A stretch of DNA of 52,765 nucleotides from Candidatus Hodarchaeota archaeon (GCA_029856365.1 JAHQWW010000016.1:1-52765); one strand, 5' to 3'. Positions 25,625 to 34,726 are shown, counted from the stretch's first letter. Notes: generated from the sequence alone by a model not told the origin. Made by a program: numbers and translations.

Positions 25625-25811
25625 AGTTTTCGAGAAAACTTCCTTCAAATCGTTTTAACGATGGAATGATGTTCCAACAATTCGGTAAGATAATTTTTTC
25701 CAAATCTTGAAAGTGATTATTAATCCAAGAGAACTCCATCCAACCAGAATCTTCTCCTATGTGTTTTAAATCAACATAGTAGAACCATTCTCCGTTAAGT
25801 GAAATTTTCAC
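25617..25811 (-). pseudogene. N-terminal remnant of a GH2-like glycosidase
   Basis: A 64-codon frame beginning GTG (with GAGGTG overlapping) reads ISLNGEWFYYVDLKHIGED, then GWMEFSW and ILPNCWNIIPSLKRFEGSF, followed by a stop. This is the opening of the sugar-binding jelly-roll domain of GH2 beta-galactosidase/glucuronidase-type enzymes, normally 600-1000 residues long. Only the first 60 or so remain, and the nitronate monooxygenase gene occupies the DNA where the rest would be. I read it as a truncated gene. Confidence 0.65.
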
Positions 25812-25867
25812 CTCATAGACACCTATAAAAATAAAGTCAGCTTATTTTTATAAAAAGAGAACTCTGA

Positions 25868-27832
25868 TTATTTGGTTTCAAAAAGGACTTTATGGAAAAA
25901 GTCCGCTTCTCTTGTTAATGCGTCAATATTATTATTTTTTTTCCGAAATCCATGAGTTTCTCCTTCGTATTCAATGTACTCACTGAGGATACCTTTTTCC
26001 TCAAGAATTTCAGCCACCTCACGAGACACCTCAGGTACAACAACTTTATCATCCTTGCCTTGAAACAAGATCATAGGTGACTTTAAGTTATCTAAATGAT
26101 TAATAGGGGAACGCTCTTTGTAGATTTGTTCACCCTCGGGGTCGGATAGAGATTTTCCTATCAACCAGTCAATATATCTCGATTCAAATTTATGGATCTG
26201 TTTAGTGAGAGTGATCAAATTCCCAATTCCAAAATAACTAGCTCCTACTTGAAATGTATCTGGGAATAATGTCAATACACGTTGTACTGCATATCCACCA
26301 GCACTTCCTCCTGTGATTGCCACTTTTTGGGAAATAATTCCTTGCTGCAATAGAAAATTAACAGCATCTTTAATGTCTTGAGCATCGATGACGCCCCAAG
26401 TTCCTTTTAGTGCGTCTCTGTACTGTCTTCCATAGGAAGTACTCCCTCTATAATCAAGATCAATGATAGCATACCCTTGATTAGTCCAAAACTGCTTTGA
26501 TAATGTATATACTCTCCTTGCTCTCGCGGTAGGTCCACCATGAACCATAACAATCAATGGTGGCTTATCTCCTTCGGGAGCAACATATTTCTTATTCTTT
26601 GGTAAATATAGTAGACCATAAGCTCTCTTTCCATCGGAAGTCGGATATTCAAGATGTTGGGGTATGGAGATGTCCTGTTCTGAAAGAGGATTTGTGAAAG
26701 ATGATTTAATAATGTCATAAGTCATTGATTGAAGATCAAATTTAACAAGAGTAGAAGGTTTATTGAAACTATTTCCAAAAAATACAATTTCATGTTCCGA
26801 ATAAGCCTGAATTCCATAATAGTCATCAAAAGGTGACTGGAGTGTTTCTAAAACTCTTGTTATAGGGTCGATTAAGGCGAGAAAGCTCTGCCCTTTCTTT
26901 TCATAATTTGCCACAATTCGTTCGCTGCTGGGCAAAAAATCCCAGCTCATGAATCTAAACCCCCACATTGGTAATCCAAACTCTGCAAGTTCCTGTGTGA
27001 TTGCTCTTATTTCACCATCATAATACTGGTAAAGATTCCACCAATTTTTCGGACTTTCTTCTGGTTGGCTCTCTTCATCCATGACAAAGAAAATGTGATC
27101 ATTATGATTGAACCGAATTGCACCAATTGAGATACCTTCCCCTCCTGCAATGATTTTCTCAGACCCTAAAACAATAGAGTTGTATTTTAGGTCTGCTAAT
27201 ACAAGCTCTGTGGAATTCCATGGCATATTAGGATGATCATATTGTAACCATGCAATCTGACTTCCATCTGGAGAGATAATGGGATCAAAATAGAAATCTT
27301 TTCCTTCTACGACGATTTCAGGCTCCTGAATAGCATTTTTTGTAATATCGAGGCATGCAATATAATTTTCATTTTCTTTTTCCATAAACTCTTTTTCATA
27401 AACAAAGAATAACATTTTGCCATCTGGCGCCAAAATTGGGGCTGCATACTTTCCTAAAGAACCATCCTCATTTCTTTCAGGGGTTAAGGGGACAGGTGAT
27501 TCTGTTCCTTTGAGTGCTGACCGATAGAGGCGCTGATCATTGAAATTAACATAGAAGACATTCCTCTTACCTACCTCCCAACATATACCACCATATTCAT
27601 GAACTCGGGTTCGTACATTTACATCTGCAGGTAAGACATCAAAAACTTCCCCCTTATCGTTTTGACAAACGAGTGCGACTCGACCATTCTCTGCAGGACG
27701 TAGTTCAGACCAATAAATATAATCATTAAGAATTTTAATATCATTGAAAGATATCATATCTTCAAAGACCTGTTCGGGTGTTATATTAGGAATCCATTTA
27801 TGATAAGGTTTAATTTGCTTATTTTTTACCAT
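25868..27832 (-). CDS. S9 prolyl oligopeptidase-family peptidase
   Basis: About 654 residues from ATG 27832, which has AAGGTG 6 bases upstream; the frame is open to 27964, but that 44-residue extension is unlike the family. An N-terminal seven-bladed beta-propeller domain (repeats such as DYIYWSELRPAENG, PILAPDGKMLFFV, PIISPDGSQIAWL) precedes an alpha/beta hydrolase domain. The nucleophile is in TGGSAGGYAV, the Asp in FQGKDDKVV and the His in GETHGF. It should act as an acylaminoacyl- or dipeptidyl-peptidase in the cytoplasm, trimming small peptides. Confidence 0.92.
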   Translation of the reverse strand: MVKNKQIKPYHKWIPNITPEQVFEDMISFNDIKILNDYIYWSELRPAENGRVALVCQNDKGEVFDVLPADVNVRTRVHEYGGICWEVGKRNVFYVNFNDQRLYRSALKGTESPVPLTPERNEDGSLGKYAAPILAPDGKMLFFVYEKEFMEKENENYIACLDITKNAIQEPEIVVEGKDFYFDPIISPDGSQIAWLQYDHPNMPWNSTELVLADLKYNSIVLGSEKIIAGGEGISIGAIRFNHNDHIFFVMDEESQPEESPKNWWNLYQYYDGEIRAITQELAEFGLPMWGFRFMSWDFLPSSERIVANYEKKGQSFLALIDPITRVLETLQSPFDDYYGIQAYSEHEIVFFGNSFNKPSTLVKFDLQSMTYDIIKSSFTNPLSEQDISIPQHLEYPTSDGKRAYGLLYLPKNKKYVAPEGDKPPLIVMVHGGPTARARRVYTLSKQFWTNQGYAIIDLDYRGSTSYGRQYRDALKGTWGVIDAQDIKDAVNFLLQQGIISQKVAITGGSAGGYAVQRVLTLFPDTFQVGASYFGIGNLITLTKQIHKFESRYIDWLIGKSLSDPEGEQIYKERSPINHLDNLKSPMILFQGKDDKVVVPEVSREVAEILEEKGILSEYIEYEGETHGFRKKNNNIDALTREADFFHKVLFETK

Positions 27833-27994
27833 CTTAAACACCTTGTAAGACAGTTCTTGTAAAATATTGTTTAATTCATGAAGTTTTTTGTATTCTCTAA
27901 ATTGATTAACAAAATCTTGGTCATATTTAGAATTAAAATTTGAGAATTGAAAAATTTGGATCATTTCTAGGAGCTAAAATTCTCTTATCTTCAG

Positions 27995-28282
27995 CTAGTT
28001 AACACTATAACCTTCAAATCCAACTATATTAGTATTTCCAGTTTTGCATTTCTTATGACACAAAAATAAGATTCGACACAATTGTAATCGCATAAGAGCT
28101 AATTGCAATTGAGCTTTAATGTGGGAGAGATAAGAATCTTGTATTGAGCGAGTAAAAATGAGTTCTTTGGCATTTTTTGCTAAAGAATTATCTAAACCGT
28201 TTACTGTGGTAAATCCCATTCTTTTTGCTTCATTCAACCATTCTTCTATTTCTTCTCTATTAAAGGGCCAAGAATCGTTCAA
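27995..28282 (-). CDS. protein of unknown function (95 aa)
   Basis: 95 residues starting at a TTG without a clear ribosome site. It is predicted mostly helical, with FNREEIEEWLNEAKRMGF and a long helix (YLSHIKAQLQLALMRLQLC), and ends with several cysteines (LCRILFLCHKKCKTG). No family is recognised. It is divergent from the glutaminyl-tRNA synthetase gene. It may be real, a remnant, or misread at its start. Confidence 0.35.
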   Translation of the reverse strand: MNDSWPFNREEIEEWLNEAKRMGFTTVNGLDNSLAKNAKELIFTRSIQDSYLSHIKAQLQLALMRLQLCRILFLCHKKCKTGNTNIVGFEGYSVN

Positions 28283-28404
28283 TATGAAAACTTTTGTGTA
28301 TTTCTAATTAATGTTTCACTTTCTACTTCTCAATTAGCTACAATTTCAAATGATAATCTTTTCCTAATGAAGAAATAAATAAATCGGGTCAAATGATATG
28401 GGAG

Positions 28405-28414
28405 CTTTATAAAA
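28405..28414 (+). promoter_or_regulatory. TATA-like element before GlnRS
   Basis: CTTTATAAAA lies 78 bases before the GlnRS ATG, inside an AT-rich stretch. It fits an archaeal TATA box and would place the transcript start near 28435, leaving a leader of about 55 bases. Confidence 0.35.
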
Positions 28415-28491
28415 ATAAAAAATATAATCTTCGCTTAGAAATATTCCTCTTGGAAATCCAAAAATAAATATTCTATTTATGTGATAAAATA

Positions 28492-30207
28492 ATGAAAACA
28501 GCTAATTCTGACGAAGTTACAGCTCCCAAAGATTTTATTCGGAAAATTATTTCAGAAGATGTGGAAAACAATAAAAATAATGGACGTGTCCATACTCGTT
28601 TCCCTCCTGAACCCAATGGTTGGTTACACATTGGTCACGCGAAATCGATTTATCTTAATTTTAGTATCGCAAGTGAATTCAATGGACTATGTAATTTACG
28701 GTTTGATGATACAGATCCTACAAAAGAAAGCATGGAATATGTAGAGGCAATTGAAAAAGATATTCAATGGCTTGGGTTCGATTGGGAAGATAGACTCTAT
28801 TTTGCATCGGATTATTTTGAACAATTATATCAATTTGCTATAGAATTAATTAAAGCTGGAAAAGCTTATGTTTGTGATTTGAGCGTAGAAGAAATTAAAG
28901 CACAAAGGGGGACATCAGATGACCCAGGGATAGAAAGTCCATATCGTAATCGATCAGTGAAAGAAAATCTTGATCTATTTAAGAGGATGCTTAAGGGAGA
29001 GTTTAAAGATGGTTCTCGGGTGTTAAGAGCTAAAATTGACATGACATCTCCTAATATGCTAATGCGCGACCCAATAATGTACCGAATAAAGAGAGAACCG
29101 CATTATAGAACAGGAGATAAATGGATTATATACCCCAGTTATGATTATACACATGGACAATCAGACGCAATCGAAGGAATCACTCATTCACTCTGCTCAT
29201 TAGAATTTGAAACACATAGACCCCTATATAATTGGTATAGAGATCAGCTCCTTTCTTTAAACATGCTTAAACACTGTCCTGAACAAATTGAATTTTCACG
29301 ATTGAACTTAACATTCACTGTTATGAGTAAACGACGCTTATTGAAATTAGTTGAACGTGAGCAGGTTTCTGGCTGGGATGACCCTCGTATGCCCACACTT
29401 GCAGGTTTACGTAGACGTGGTTTTCCTCCAGTAGCTATCAGAAATTTCTTAACTAAAGTCGGAATATCAAAAAGAGAGAATTACATAGATGTTGGCCTTT
29501 TGGAAGCCTGCATCCGTGAAGAAATGGATAAAAATTGCAATCGTGTAATGGCTGTACTGCGTCCCCTAAAGGTTGTGATTCAGAACTATCCAGAGGATAA
29601 GGTTGAAGAACTGGATGCCCCTAATCATCCTAAAGATCCAAACAAAGGATCACGAAAAATACCATTTTCACAAATATTATACATTGAACGTGATGATTTT
29701 CTTGAAGAGCCCCCAAAGAGATTCTATCGGTTAGCACCCGGGAGAGAGGTTCGACTTCGATATGCATATTATATTAAATGTGTTGATGTAATTAAAGATA
29801 ATAAATCTGGAGAGATAATAGAATTACATGCATTATATGACCCTGAAACCAAAGGAGGATTTGCTCCTAATGGACGAAAAAGAGCTACTCTCCATTGGGT
29901 TTCAGCTGAACAAGCAATCAAAGCAGAAGCACGTTTATATGATAGGCTTTTCATCAAGGAGAATCCTTTGGAAAATGCAGACTTTGAAAAAAATTTGAAT
30001 CCCAAATCTTTAGAGAAGTTATCTTGTTATGTAGAACCGAGTCTTCTGGCCACAAAACCGGGGATGACGTATCAATTCGAACGTTTAGGATACTTTTGTG
30101 TTGATTCAGTGGATACAACACCTGAACAGCTAGTTTTTAATCGCACGATAACTTTACGTGACCCTTGGGCCAAGATTAAGAAAACTCAGAAAGTAAAAAA
30201 GAAATGA
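28492..30207 (+). CDS. glnS: glutaminyl-tRNA synthetase
   Basis: 571 residues, close to the 554 of the E. coli enzyme. The class I Rossmann fold has [17 protein letters not shown] (HIGH at residues 46-49) and VMSKRR (about 277-282) for the KMSKS loop. The GlnRS-specific stretches are complete: [39 protein letters not shown], then [20 protein letters not shown] and [19 protein letters not shown]. The C-terminal anticodon-binding beta-barrels are present ([31 protein letters not shown]). There is no N-terminal YqeY-like extension as in eukaryotes. It attaches Gln directly to tRNA-Gln, whereas archaea classically use GatDE. Two tRNA-Gln genes lie next to it. The full match to GlnRS rather than GluRS makes the call firm. 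Confidence 0.95.
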   Translation: MKTANSDEVTAPKDFIRKIISEDVENNKNNGRVHTRFPPEPNGWLHIGHAKSIYLNFSIASEFNGLCNLRFDDTDPTKESMEYVEAIEKDIQWLGFDWEDRLYFASDYFEQLYQFAIELIKAGKAYVCDLSVEEIKAQRGTSDDPGIESPYRNRSVKENLDLFKRMLKGEFKDGSRVLRAKIDMTSPNMLMRDPIMYRIKREPHYRTGDKWIIYPSYDYTHGQSDAIEGITHSLCSLEFETHRPLYNWYRDQLLSLNMLKHCPEQIEFSRLNLTFTVMSKRRLLKLVEREQVSGWDDPRMPTLAGLRRRGFPPVAIRNFLTKVGISKRENYIDVGLLEACIREEMDKNCNRVMAVLRPLKVVIQNYPEDKVEELDAPNHPKDPNKGSRKIPFSQILYIERDDFLEEPPKRFYRLAPGREVRLRYAYYIKCVDVIKDNKSGEIIELHALYDPETKGGFAPNGRKRATLHWVSAEQAIKAEARLYDRLFIKENPLENADFEKNLNPKSLEKLSCYVEPSLLATKPGMTYQFERLGYFCVDSVDTTPEQLVFNRTITLRDPWAKIKKTQKVKKK

Positions 30208-30279
30208 CAGCCCCGCCCAGAATCGAACTGGGGTTATCGGATTCAGAGTCCGAAGTGATAGCCGCTACACCACGGGGCT
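30208..30279 (-). tRNA. tRNA-Gln (CTG anticodon)
   Basis: A 72-nt cloverleaf on the minus strand. Acceptor stem AGCCCCG pairs with CGGGGCT, with discriminator G. The D-stem uses GTG/CAC, the anticodon stem TCGGA/TCCGA holds loop CTCTGAA (anticodon CTG, reads CAG), the variable loop has 4 bases, and the T-arm CCCAG/CTGGG has TTCGATT. CCA is not encoded. The first pair is A-U and the discriminator is G. The 3' end abuts the stop of the convergent GlnRS gene. Confidence 0.95.
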
Positions 30280-30329
30280 TGTTCTGAATTTTTATTTTTA
30301 CCATTTGAGTAAGAAAGAGAAGAAAGAAG

Positions 30330-30436
30330 CAGCCCCGCCCGGATTTGAACCGGGGTCGAGAGGGTCAAAGCCTCTTATGCTAGTCCACATTGCCTAATTG
30401 TGGATGATATCCACAACATGTCTACACCACGGGGCT
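30330..30436 (-). tRNA. tRNA-Gln (TTG anticodon) with apparent D-loop intron
   Basis: A minus-strand tRNA of 107 nt. Acceptor AGCCCCG/CGGGGCT, discriminator G, anticodon stem AGAGG/CCTCT with loop CTTTGAC (anticodon TTG, reads CAA), T-arm CCCGG/CCGGG with TTCAAAT. The D-arm is about 34 bases too long. Removing 30388-30421 restores a 4-bp D-stem (GTGT/GCAT, with wobbles) and a 9-base loop. The insert holds an 8-bp hairpin (TTGTGGAT/ATCCACAA) closed by ACAT/ATGT, like a splicing (bulge-helix-bulge) fold. Exact splice points are not certain by one or two bases. It lies 50 bases upstream of the other tRNA-Gln; they may be co-transcribed. Confidence 0.9.
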
Positions 30437-30525
30437 TAAGAATAGGGATTCTCTCAAGTCTTTATCAAATTAATCTTTTTTTTTTAAAATTTTATTAGAT
30501 ATTTTAATTTATGAAAAGCTGATAT

Positions 30526-30780
30526 CTATTTTGGAATTGAGAAATAAAATGTACTACCCTTCCCCTCTCCTTCTGATTCCACCCATATTCTTCTCTGATG
30601 TAATTTTATAATTGAAATTGAAATATAGAGACCCAATCCAAGGCCTTAGACTTAAATCTTTGCTTTTCCTCGTGGTTCAAACAGACTAAAAAGTCGATCA
30701 TGCTTATTAGGATTGATCCTTATTCCTTCATCTTTATCTGAGATGATATTTTCATTTGGTATGTTTCGAAAATTTCTTTG
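30526..30780 (-). pseudogene. histidine-kinase HATPase remnant
   Basis: On the minus strand one frame reads ENIISDKDEGIRINPNKHD, then RLFSLFEPRGKAKI, two stops (TAA, one codon, TAA), then [31 protein letters not shown] and SIPK before a TAG at 30526-30528. This is the C-terminal half of a sensor kinase ATPase domain (the D-x-G-I box, the G-x-GLGL box, and the usual GRIWVESExGKGSTF ending). The in-frame stops and missing dimerisation and phosphorylation parts show a decayed gene. It fills the gap between the tRNAs and the phosphoglycerate mutase gene. Confidence 0.75.
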
Positions 30781-30782
30781 AT

Positions 30783-32006
30783 TCAGGCTCCAAATTTATG
30801 AACTCTTCCAGCAATACCCAGCATTAAAGGAATAAGTTGTTGGCCTATTAAATGACCTAATCCTCCTCTCATGGTTGGCCGCTCACCGAATTCAGTTACT
30901 TGATCTGGGCGAACACCCTCACCTACTATCAAAACTGGGAGTGGATCAGAAGAATGGTCTCGCATCACGCAAGGAGTGCTGTGATCTCCAGTGATACAAA
31001 TGATAGTTTCTGGTAATAATTCCAAAAAGGGTTCTATAGCAATATCTATTTCATCAATAAATTCCATTTTTTGAAGCGGTTTATTATCGTGCCCAAAATT
31101 GTCGGTTCCCTTAACGTGTAAAAACACAAATTGAGATCTTTGTAACGATTTCATAACTGCTTTAACTTTGGAATGAAGATCAGTAGGAACACCACCAGTA
31201 CCTGCATGATTATTATTAATCTTCATTCCGCAAATTGAGGCAACTCCCTTATATAAACCACCTCCTGCGACACATTCAGCAGTGAGGCCATATTTTGTTT
31301 GAAAATTTTCTAAATGAGGAGCCTTACCTGCACCTCGGACTAACAAGTAGTTTGCAGGCAGTTTATTTTTACTAATCCTTTTCTGATTTATCTCCAAAGA
31401 AGCCATTATTTCTGATGCCTCTCGGATGAATTGTTTTAATACACGAGCTGTTTTTTCAGCTTCCAAACTTGTCGGAATAATTGGATTAGGTTTCTTATTT
31501 TCAATTTTAGGATCATTTCCAGTAACATTATTAGATAAACCAGGGCCCCTTAATACAAGTGAAGCACGGTGGTCTATTCCCACTTTGAATATCGTTTCTA
31601 TATCTTCTATTCTAATATTTTGAAGTGCTTGTTCAATTTCTAGGGTTCCTTCAGAAATTCTACCGGCTCGTCTATCAAGTATTATTCCGTCTTTTATTGT
31701 AGCCATATTTGTCCGAAAAGCGATATCACCTGGTTTCACTGACACATCAGTTCCAGCCGCCTCAAAGGGTCCTCTTCCAGTGTATACTTCATAAGGATTG
31801 TATCCAAAGAGCGCAAGGTGCGCAGTATCACTACCAGGTGTAATTCCTTGTCCAATCGTGTGTAAATGACCAGTTATTCCCAATTGGGCCAACTTGTCCA
31901 TTGTAAGCGTTTTGGCCGCTTCCAAGGGTGTTTTCCCACCTAATTCTGGTATTGGACGATCACCCACACCATCCATTATAAATAAGAGAAGTTTTCGTTC
32001 CTGCAT
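30783..32006 (-). CDS. apgM: 2,3-bisphosphoglycerate-independent phosphoglycerate mutase (archaeal type)
   Basis: 407 residues from ATG 32006, which has GGAG 8 bases upstream; the frame is open to 32072 but would then overlap the gene upstream. It belongs to the alkaline phosphatase superfamily: LLLFIMDGVGDRP at the N-terminus, TPGSDTAHLALFGY with the phosphorylated serine, GRGPFEAAG, then HVKGTDNFGHD and CITGDHSTPC for metal binding. It interconverts 3- and 2-phosphoglycerate in glycolysis and gluconeogenesis. It follows the PflX-like gene on the same strand. Confidence 0.92.
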   Translation of the reverse strand: MQERKLLLFIMDGVGDRPIPELGGKTPLEAAKTLTMDKLAQLGITGHLHTIGQGITPGSDTAHLALFGYNPYEVYTGRGPFEAAGTDVSVKPGDIAFRTNMATIKDGIILDRRAGRISEGTLEIEQALQNIRIEDIETIFKVGIDHRASLVLRGPGLSNNVTGNDPKIENKKPNPIIPTSLEAEKTARVLKQFIREASEIMASLEINQKRISKNKLPANYLLVRGAGKAPHLENFQTKYGLTAECVAGGGLYKGVASICGMKINNNHAGTGGVPTDLHSKVKAVMKSLQRSQFVFLHVKGTDNFGHDNKPLQKMEFIDEIDIAIEPFLELLPETIICITGDHSTPCVMRDHSSDPLPVLIVGEGVRPDQVTEFGERPTMRGGLGHLIGQQLIPLMLGIAGRVHKFGA

Positions 32007-32053
32007 TTCATCAGCTCCAATATTGTACATTTTATAAAAACCAAAGTCTTGTT

Positions 32054-33202
32054 TTAAGATACAGGTTTCCAAAGGATATTGAGTTCCTCTGCTTTCTCTC
32101 TAGCTAAAGTCAATTCTTTGTATGTAATGCCTCTGTTGATGTCTTTATATTTATCAGGATTCTTGCGAACATGATGCATCGGCCTATACTGACCCATGAC
32201 ATTAACCATTGCCTTGGGAACACTTTTACTACACCATTCAAGGATAGGGAAGGTATCTGCTTCTATCCGATCAGGCATTACTAAATGCCGAACTATCATT
32301 TCCCCAGAACCTTTATCATGAGCCATTTTTATGTTGCGAGTGACTACTAACCAATAATTTGGAATTTTCGACATTCGTCTAGCAAAATCATCATTGGCGT
32401 ATTTTAGATCTGGTAACCAGAAATCCATAACTTCCAATAATAATTTCATTCCCTCAGTACTTAGATACATATTTGAATTCCAAAGCTGACAAATGTTTAT
32501 ATCAAAATCTTGAAGAACATGGAGAATCACATGAAGATTGGAGGTGGGATCTCCACCAACCCAATTTATATTTCGAGCACCTTCCCTGGCCAATGCTCCA
32601 GCAATAAGAGCAATTTGTTGAGGGGTTCGGTTGATGCCATCACGGATTTTACCACTTTGACGATCCCTCCATTCTTGACTAATAGAATAGTTTTGACAGA
32701 AGACACATTTAAAAGTGCATCCTGAAAAAAAGATCGTTCCTGAGGGTACAAGCACAGTTTCCTCTCCCATATGTAAAAAAGCAGAGCTTATGATTGCGTC
32801 CTTTCCAACTTTACAAACACCAAGTTCTCCTGCTTCCCGATTTTTTTTACATTGACGTTCACAAAAACAGCATTCCTTAAGTATTTCATCAGCAATTTTA
32901 ATCTTTAAATCAAGAAAAGATGGTTTAACTGGTTCTGGAACAACGTTCGCTTGAGCTCCCTCATCGTATTCAATTATGAAAGTGCTGAATTCTGATGCCA
33001 ATCGTTCATGTTCACGCCAAAGCACTGGTAAATCAGTTTGCAAATCAATATCTATTGGTAATGCTTTTGTTAAGAGATAACGTGCGATTTTCTCTTCATG
33101 AATTAGTTGATAATAACGATTAAGTCTTTTAACAACTCCAGGGATTTTCCAAACAGAGTGGGAGTCAGGTCGTGTTCGCCACATTTTTCTCAGAATATTC
33201 AA
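32054..33202 (-). CDS. radical SAM protein, PflX/PFL-activase-like
   Basis: 382 residues. The radical SAM cluster motif is SGCTFKCVFCQN (CX3CX2C). Ahead of it lies a second cysteine group (ECCFCERQCKKNREAGELGVC, seen as four closely spaced cysteines) that is characteristic of the PflX-like branch. The rest is a partial TIM barrel (GGDPTSNLHVILHVL, DFWLPDLKYAN, NVMGQYRPMHHV). Family members are putative glycyl-radical-enzyme activators or modify other substrates. No glycyl radical enzyme is in the window, so the partner is unknown. It is upstream of apgM with a 47-base gap. Confidence 0.85.
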   Translation of the reverse strand: MNILRKMWRTRPDSHSVWKIPGVVKRLNRYYQLIHEEKIARYLLTKALPIDIDLQTDLPVLWREHERLASEFSTFIIEYDEGAQANVVPEPVKPSFLDLKIKIADEILKECCFCERQCKKNREAGELGVCKVGKDAIISSAFLHMGEETVLVPSGTIFFSGCTFKCVFCQNYSISQEWRDRQSGKIRDGINRTPQQIALIAGALAREGARNINWVGGDPTSNLHVILHVLQDFDINICQLWNSNMYLSTEGMKLLLEVMDFWLPDLKYANDDFARRMSKIPNYWLVVTRNIKMAHDKGSGEMIVRHLVMPDRIEADTFPILEWCSKSVPKAMVNVMGQYRPMHHVRKNPDKYKDINRGITYKELTLAREKAEELNILWKPVS

Positions 33203-33301
33203 ATCCTACATGTTAATAAATGTCTTGGAAGATTTTAATAAGATAAAAATGAACTTAATTATTATTTTCTTTAGTTGAATTCATATTTGTAAAATAATTA
33301 G

Positions 33302-34513
33302 GTGATTGATTTGATCCCGTTAACTATAGATGATATTCTTAAAGCCCAGAAAACACTTGAAGGAAAAGTAAAACGAACACCGTTAAATCATTCTACCACA
33401 TTTTCTAATATGACGGGTTGTGAGGTTTACTTAAAACATGAGAATTTGCAAAAAGGAGGTTCATTTAAAGTTCGGGGAGCATACAACAAAATAGCCAACT
33501 TAGAAAAAATCAAAAAGACAGGTGTGGTAGCAGTTAGTACAGGTAATCATGCACAGGGCGTAGCTTTAGCAGCAGCTATGTTTGGCTTTAATTCTACCAT
33601 TGTTATGCCTAAAGGAGCACCAATTCCCAAAATTGAAGCAACAAAGGGTTATGGGGGACAAGTTATTTTGTATGGTAATAGTTTTGAAGAAGCATTTATA
33701 AAAGCAAAGGAGATCGGAAAAAAAGAGAAACTCACATTAGTTCACGCATTTGATGATCCATATATTGCTGCAGGTCAAGGAACCATTGGATTAGAAATAT
33801 TAGAAGATCTTCCAGACGTTGACTTAGTGATATGCCCCATTGGAGGAGGAGGATTAATATCTGGGATAGCAACGGCTATAAAAGCTAGAAAATCGAATTG
33901 TAGGGTTATTGGTGTTCAAGCTAGGGAAATGGATGCGGCTTATAAATCCTTTCAAGATGGGATTTTGGTTCAAACAGAAAAGGGTAATACCATTGCTGAT
34001 GGTATTGCTATCAAAAGCCCGAGTGAATTCACATTCTCCATTATAAAATCACAAATAGATGACATTGTTATCGTTGAAGAAGAGGAAATCGCGAGAGCTA
34101 TGTTACTTCTTTTAGAGCGATGTAAGTCAGTAGTGGAAGGGGCCGGAGCAGTAGCATTGGCAGCCCTACTCTATCGAAATATTGCTAAAAGGGGGGAGAA
34201 AACAGCATTAGTGGTTAGTGGGGGTAATGTAGACATAACTATCTTAAGCAAACTTATTACACAAGGATTGATAAAGTCTGGCCGCTATAAGGAGCTCAAG
34301 GTTTTAATGGAAGATAAGCCAGGTGAGCTTGAAAACCTGTTAGAAATTATTTCGGAGTTAGAAGCAAATATTGTTGATATAAATGTTGATCGTTACTCTC
34401 CCGATTTACCCTTTAATCATGTAGTAGTACAATTAGCAATAGAAACAAAAAATTTGGATCACTCATTAGCTTTATTGAAAGAAATTAGAAAACAATTTCA
34501 AATCTATGGATAA
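33302..34513 (+). CDS. ilvA: threonine ammonia-lyase (with ACT-like C-terminus)
   Basis: 403 residues. PLP lysine in GGSFKVRGAYNKI, loop VSTGNHAQGVALAA, glycine-rich phosphate clamp PIGGGGLISGIATAI, and VVSGGNVD. The last 80 residues (KELKVLMEDKPGELENLLEII, then ANIVDINVDRY) form an ACT-like regulatory domain, as in the short TdcB/IlvA type. It deaminates threonine to 2-oxobutyrate for isoleucine synthesis or catabolism; serine may also be used. It starts at GTG 33302. Confidence 0.9.
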   Translation: MIDLIPLTIDDILKAQKTLEGKVKRTPLNHSTTFSNMTGCEVYLKHENLQKGGSFKVRGAYNKIANLEKIKKTGVVAVSTGNHAQGVALAAAMFGFNSTIVMPKGAPIPKIEATKGYGGQVILYGNSFEEAFIKAKEIGKKEKLTLVHAFDDPYIAAGQGTIGLEILEDLPDVDLVICPIGGGGLISGIATAIKARKSNCRVIGVQAREMDAAYKSFQDGILVQTEKGNTIADGIAIKSPSEFTFSIIKSQIDDIVIVEEEEIARAMLLLLERCKSVVEGAGAVALAALLYRNIAKRGEKTALVVSGGNVDITILSKLITQGLIKSGRYKELKVLMEDKPGELENLLEIISELEANIVDINVDRYSPDLPFNHVVVQLAIETKNLDHSLALLKEIRKQFQIYG

Positions 34514-34672
34514 CGACATATCCTGGCTTAGTCAAAAAATTAGACTTATTATAAAGAATTTATAAAATAATGCAAATTGGTAAGATGCTGATAAATACTT
34601 GGTACATCTAGATTGATGATTGAAAATCTAAAAAGAGATGATTGCGGTTCTTTTCCAGTTAGGGATGTATCC

Positions 34673-34715
34673 ATTCTCCAATTTACACAGTTATACCATT
34701 TATTGTGTGGAGAAT
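34673..34715. terminator. inverted repeat between convergent genes
   Basis: ATTCTCCA (34673-34680) and TGGAGAAT (34708-34715) can pair over 8 bp around a 27-base loop that also holds short ACACA/TGTGT stretches. It sits between the convergent threonine ammonia-lyase and methyltransferase genes. A role in 3'-end formation is possible. Confidence 0.25.
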
Positions 34716-34726
34716 GAGTTTACACA

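Noticed and set aside
28492..30207. The synthetase as an archaeal (non-discriminating) GluRS
   Set aside because: The stretches [21 protein letters not shown] and [19 protein letters not shown] and the barrel domains are those of GlnRS. GluRS of archaea differs in these segments.
30208..30436. tRNA genes as the attachment site of an integrated element
   Set aside because: No integrase gene and no second copy of a tRNA end occur in the window. The kinase remnant alone does not show integration.
30330..30436. The second tRNA read as an intron-less tRNA with a large variable arm
   Set aside because: The extra bases lie in the D-arm, before the anticodon stem, and the variable loop has the normal 4 bases.
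30470..30500. T-run near 30475 as a terminator for the GlnRS gene
   Set aside because: It is 270 bases beyond the stop and beyond both tRNAs. It is more likely part of the AT-rich promoter region of the minus-strand tRNA genes.
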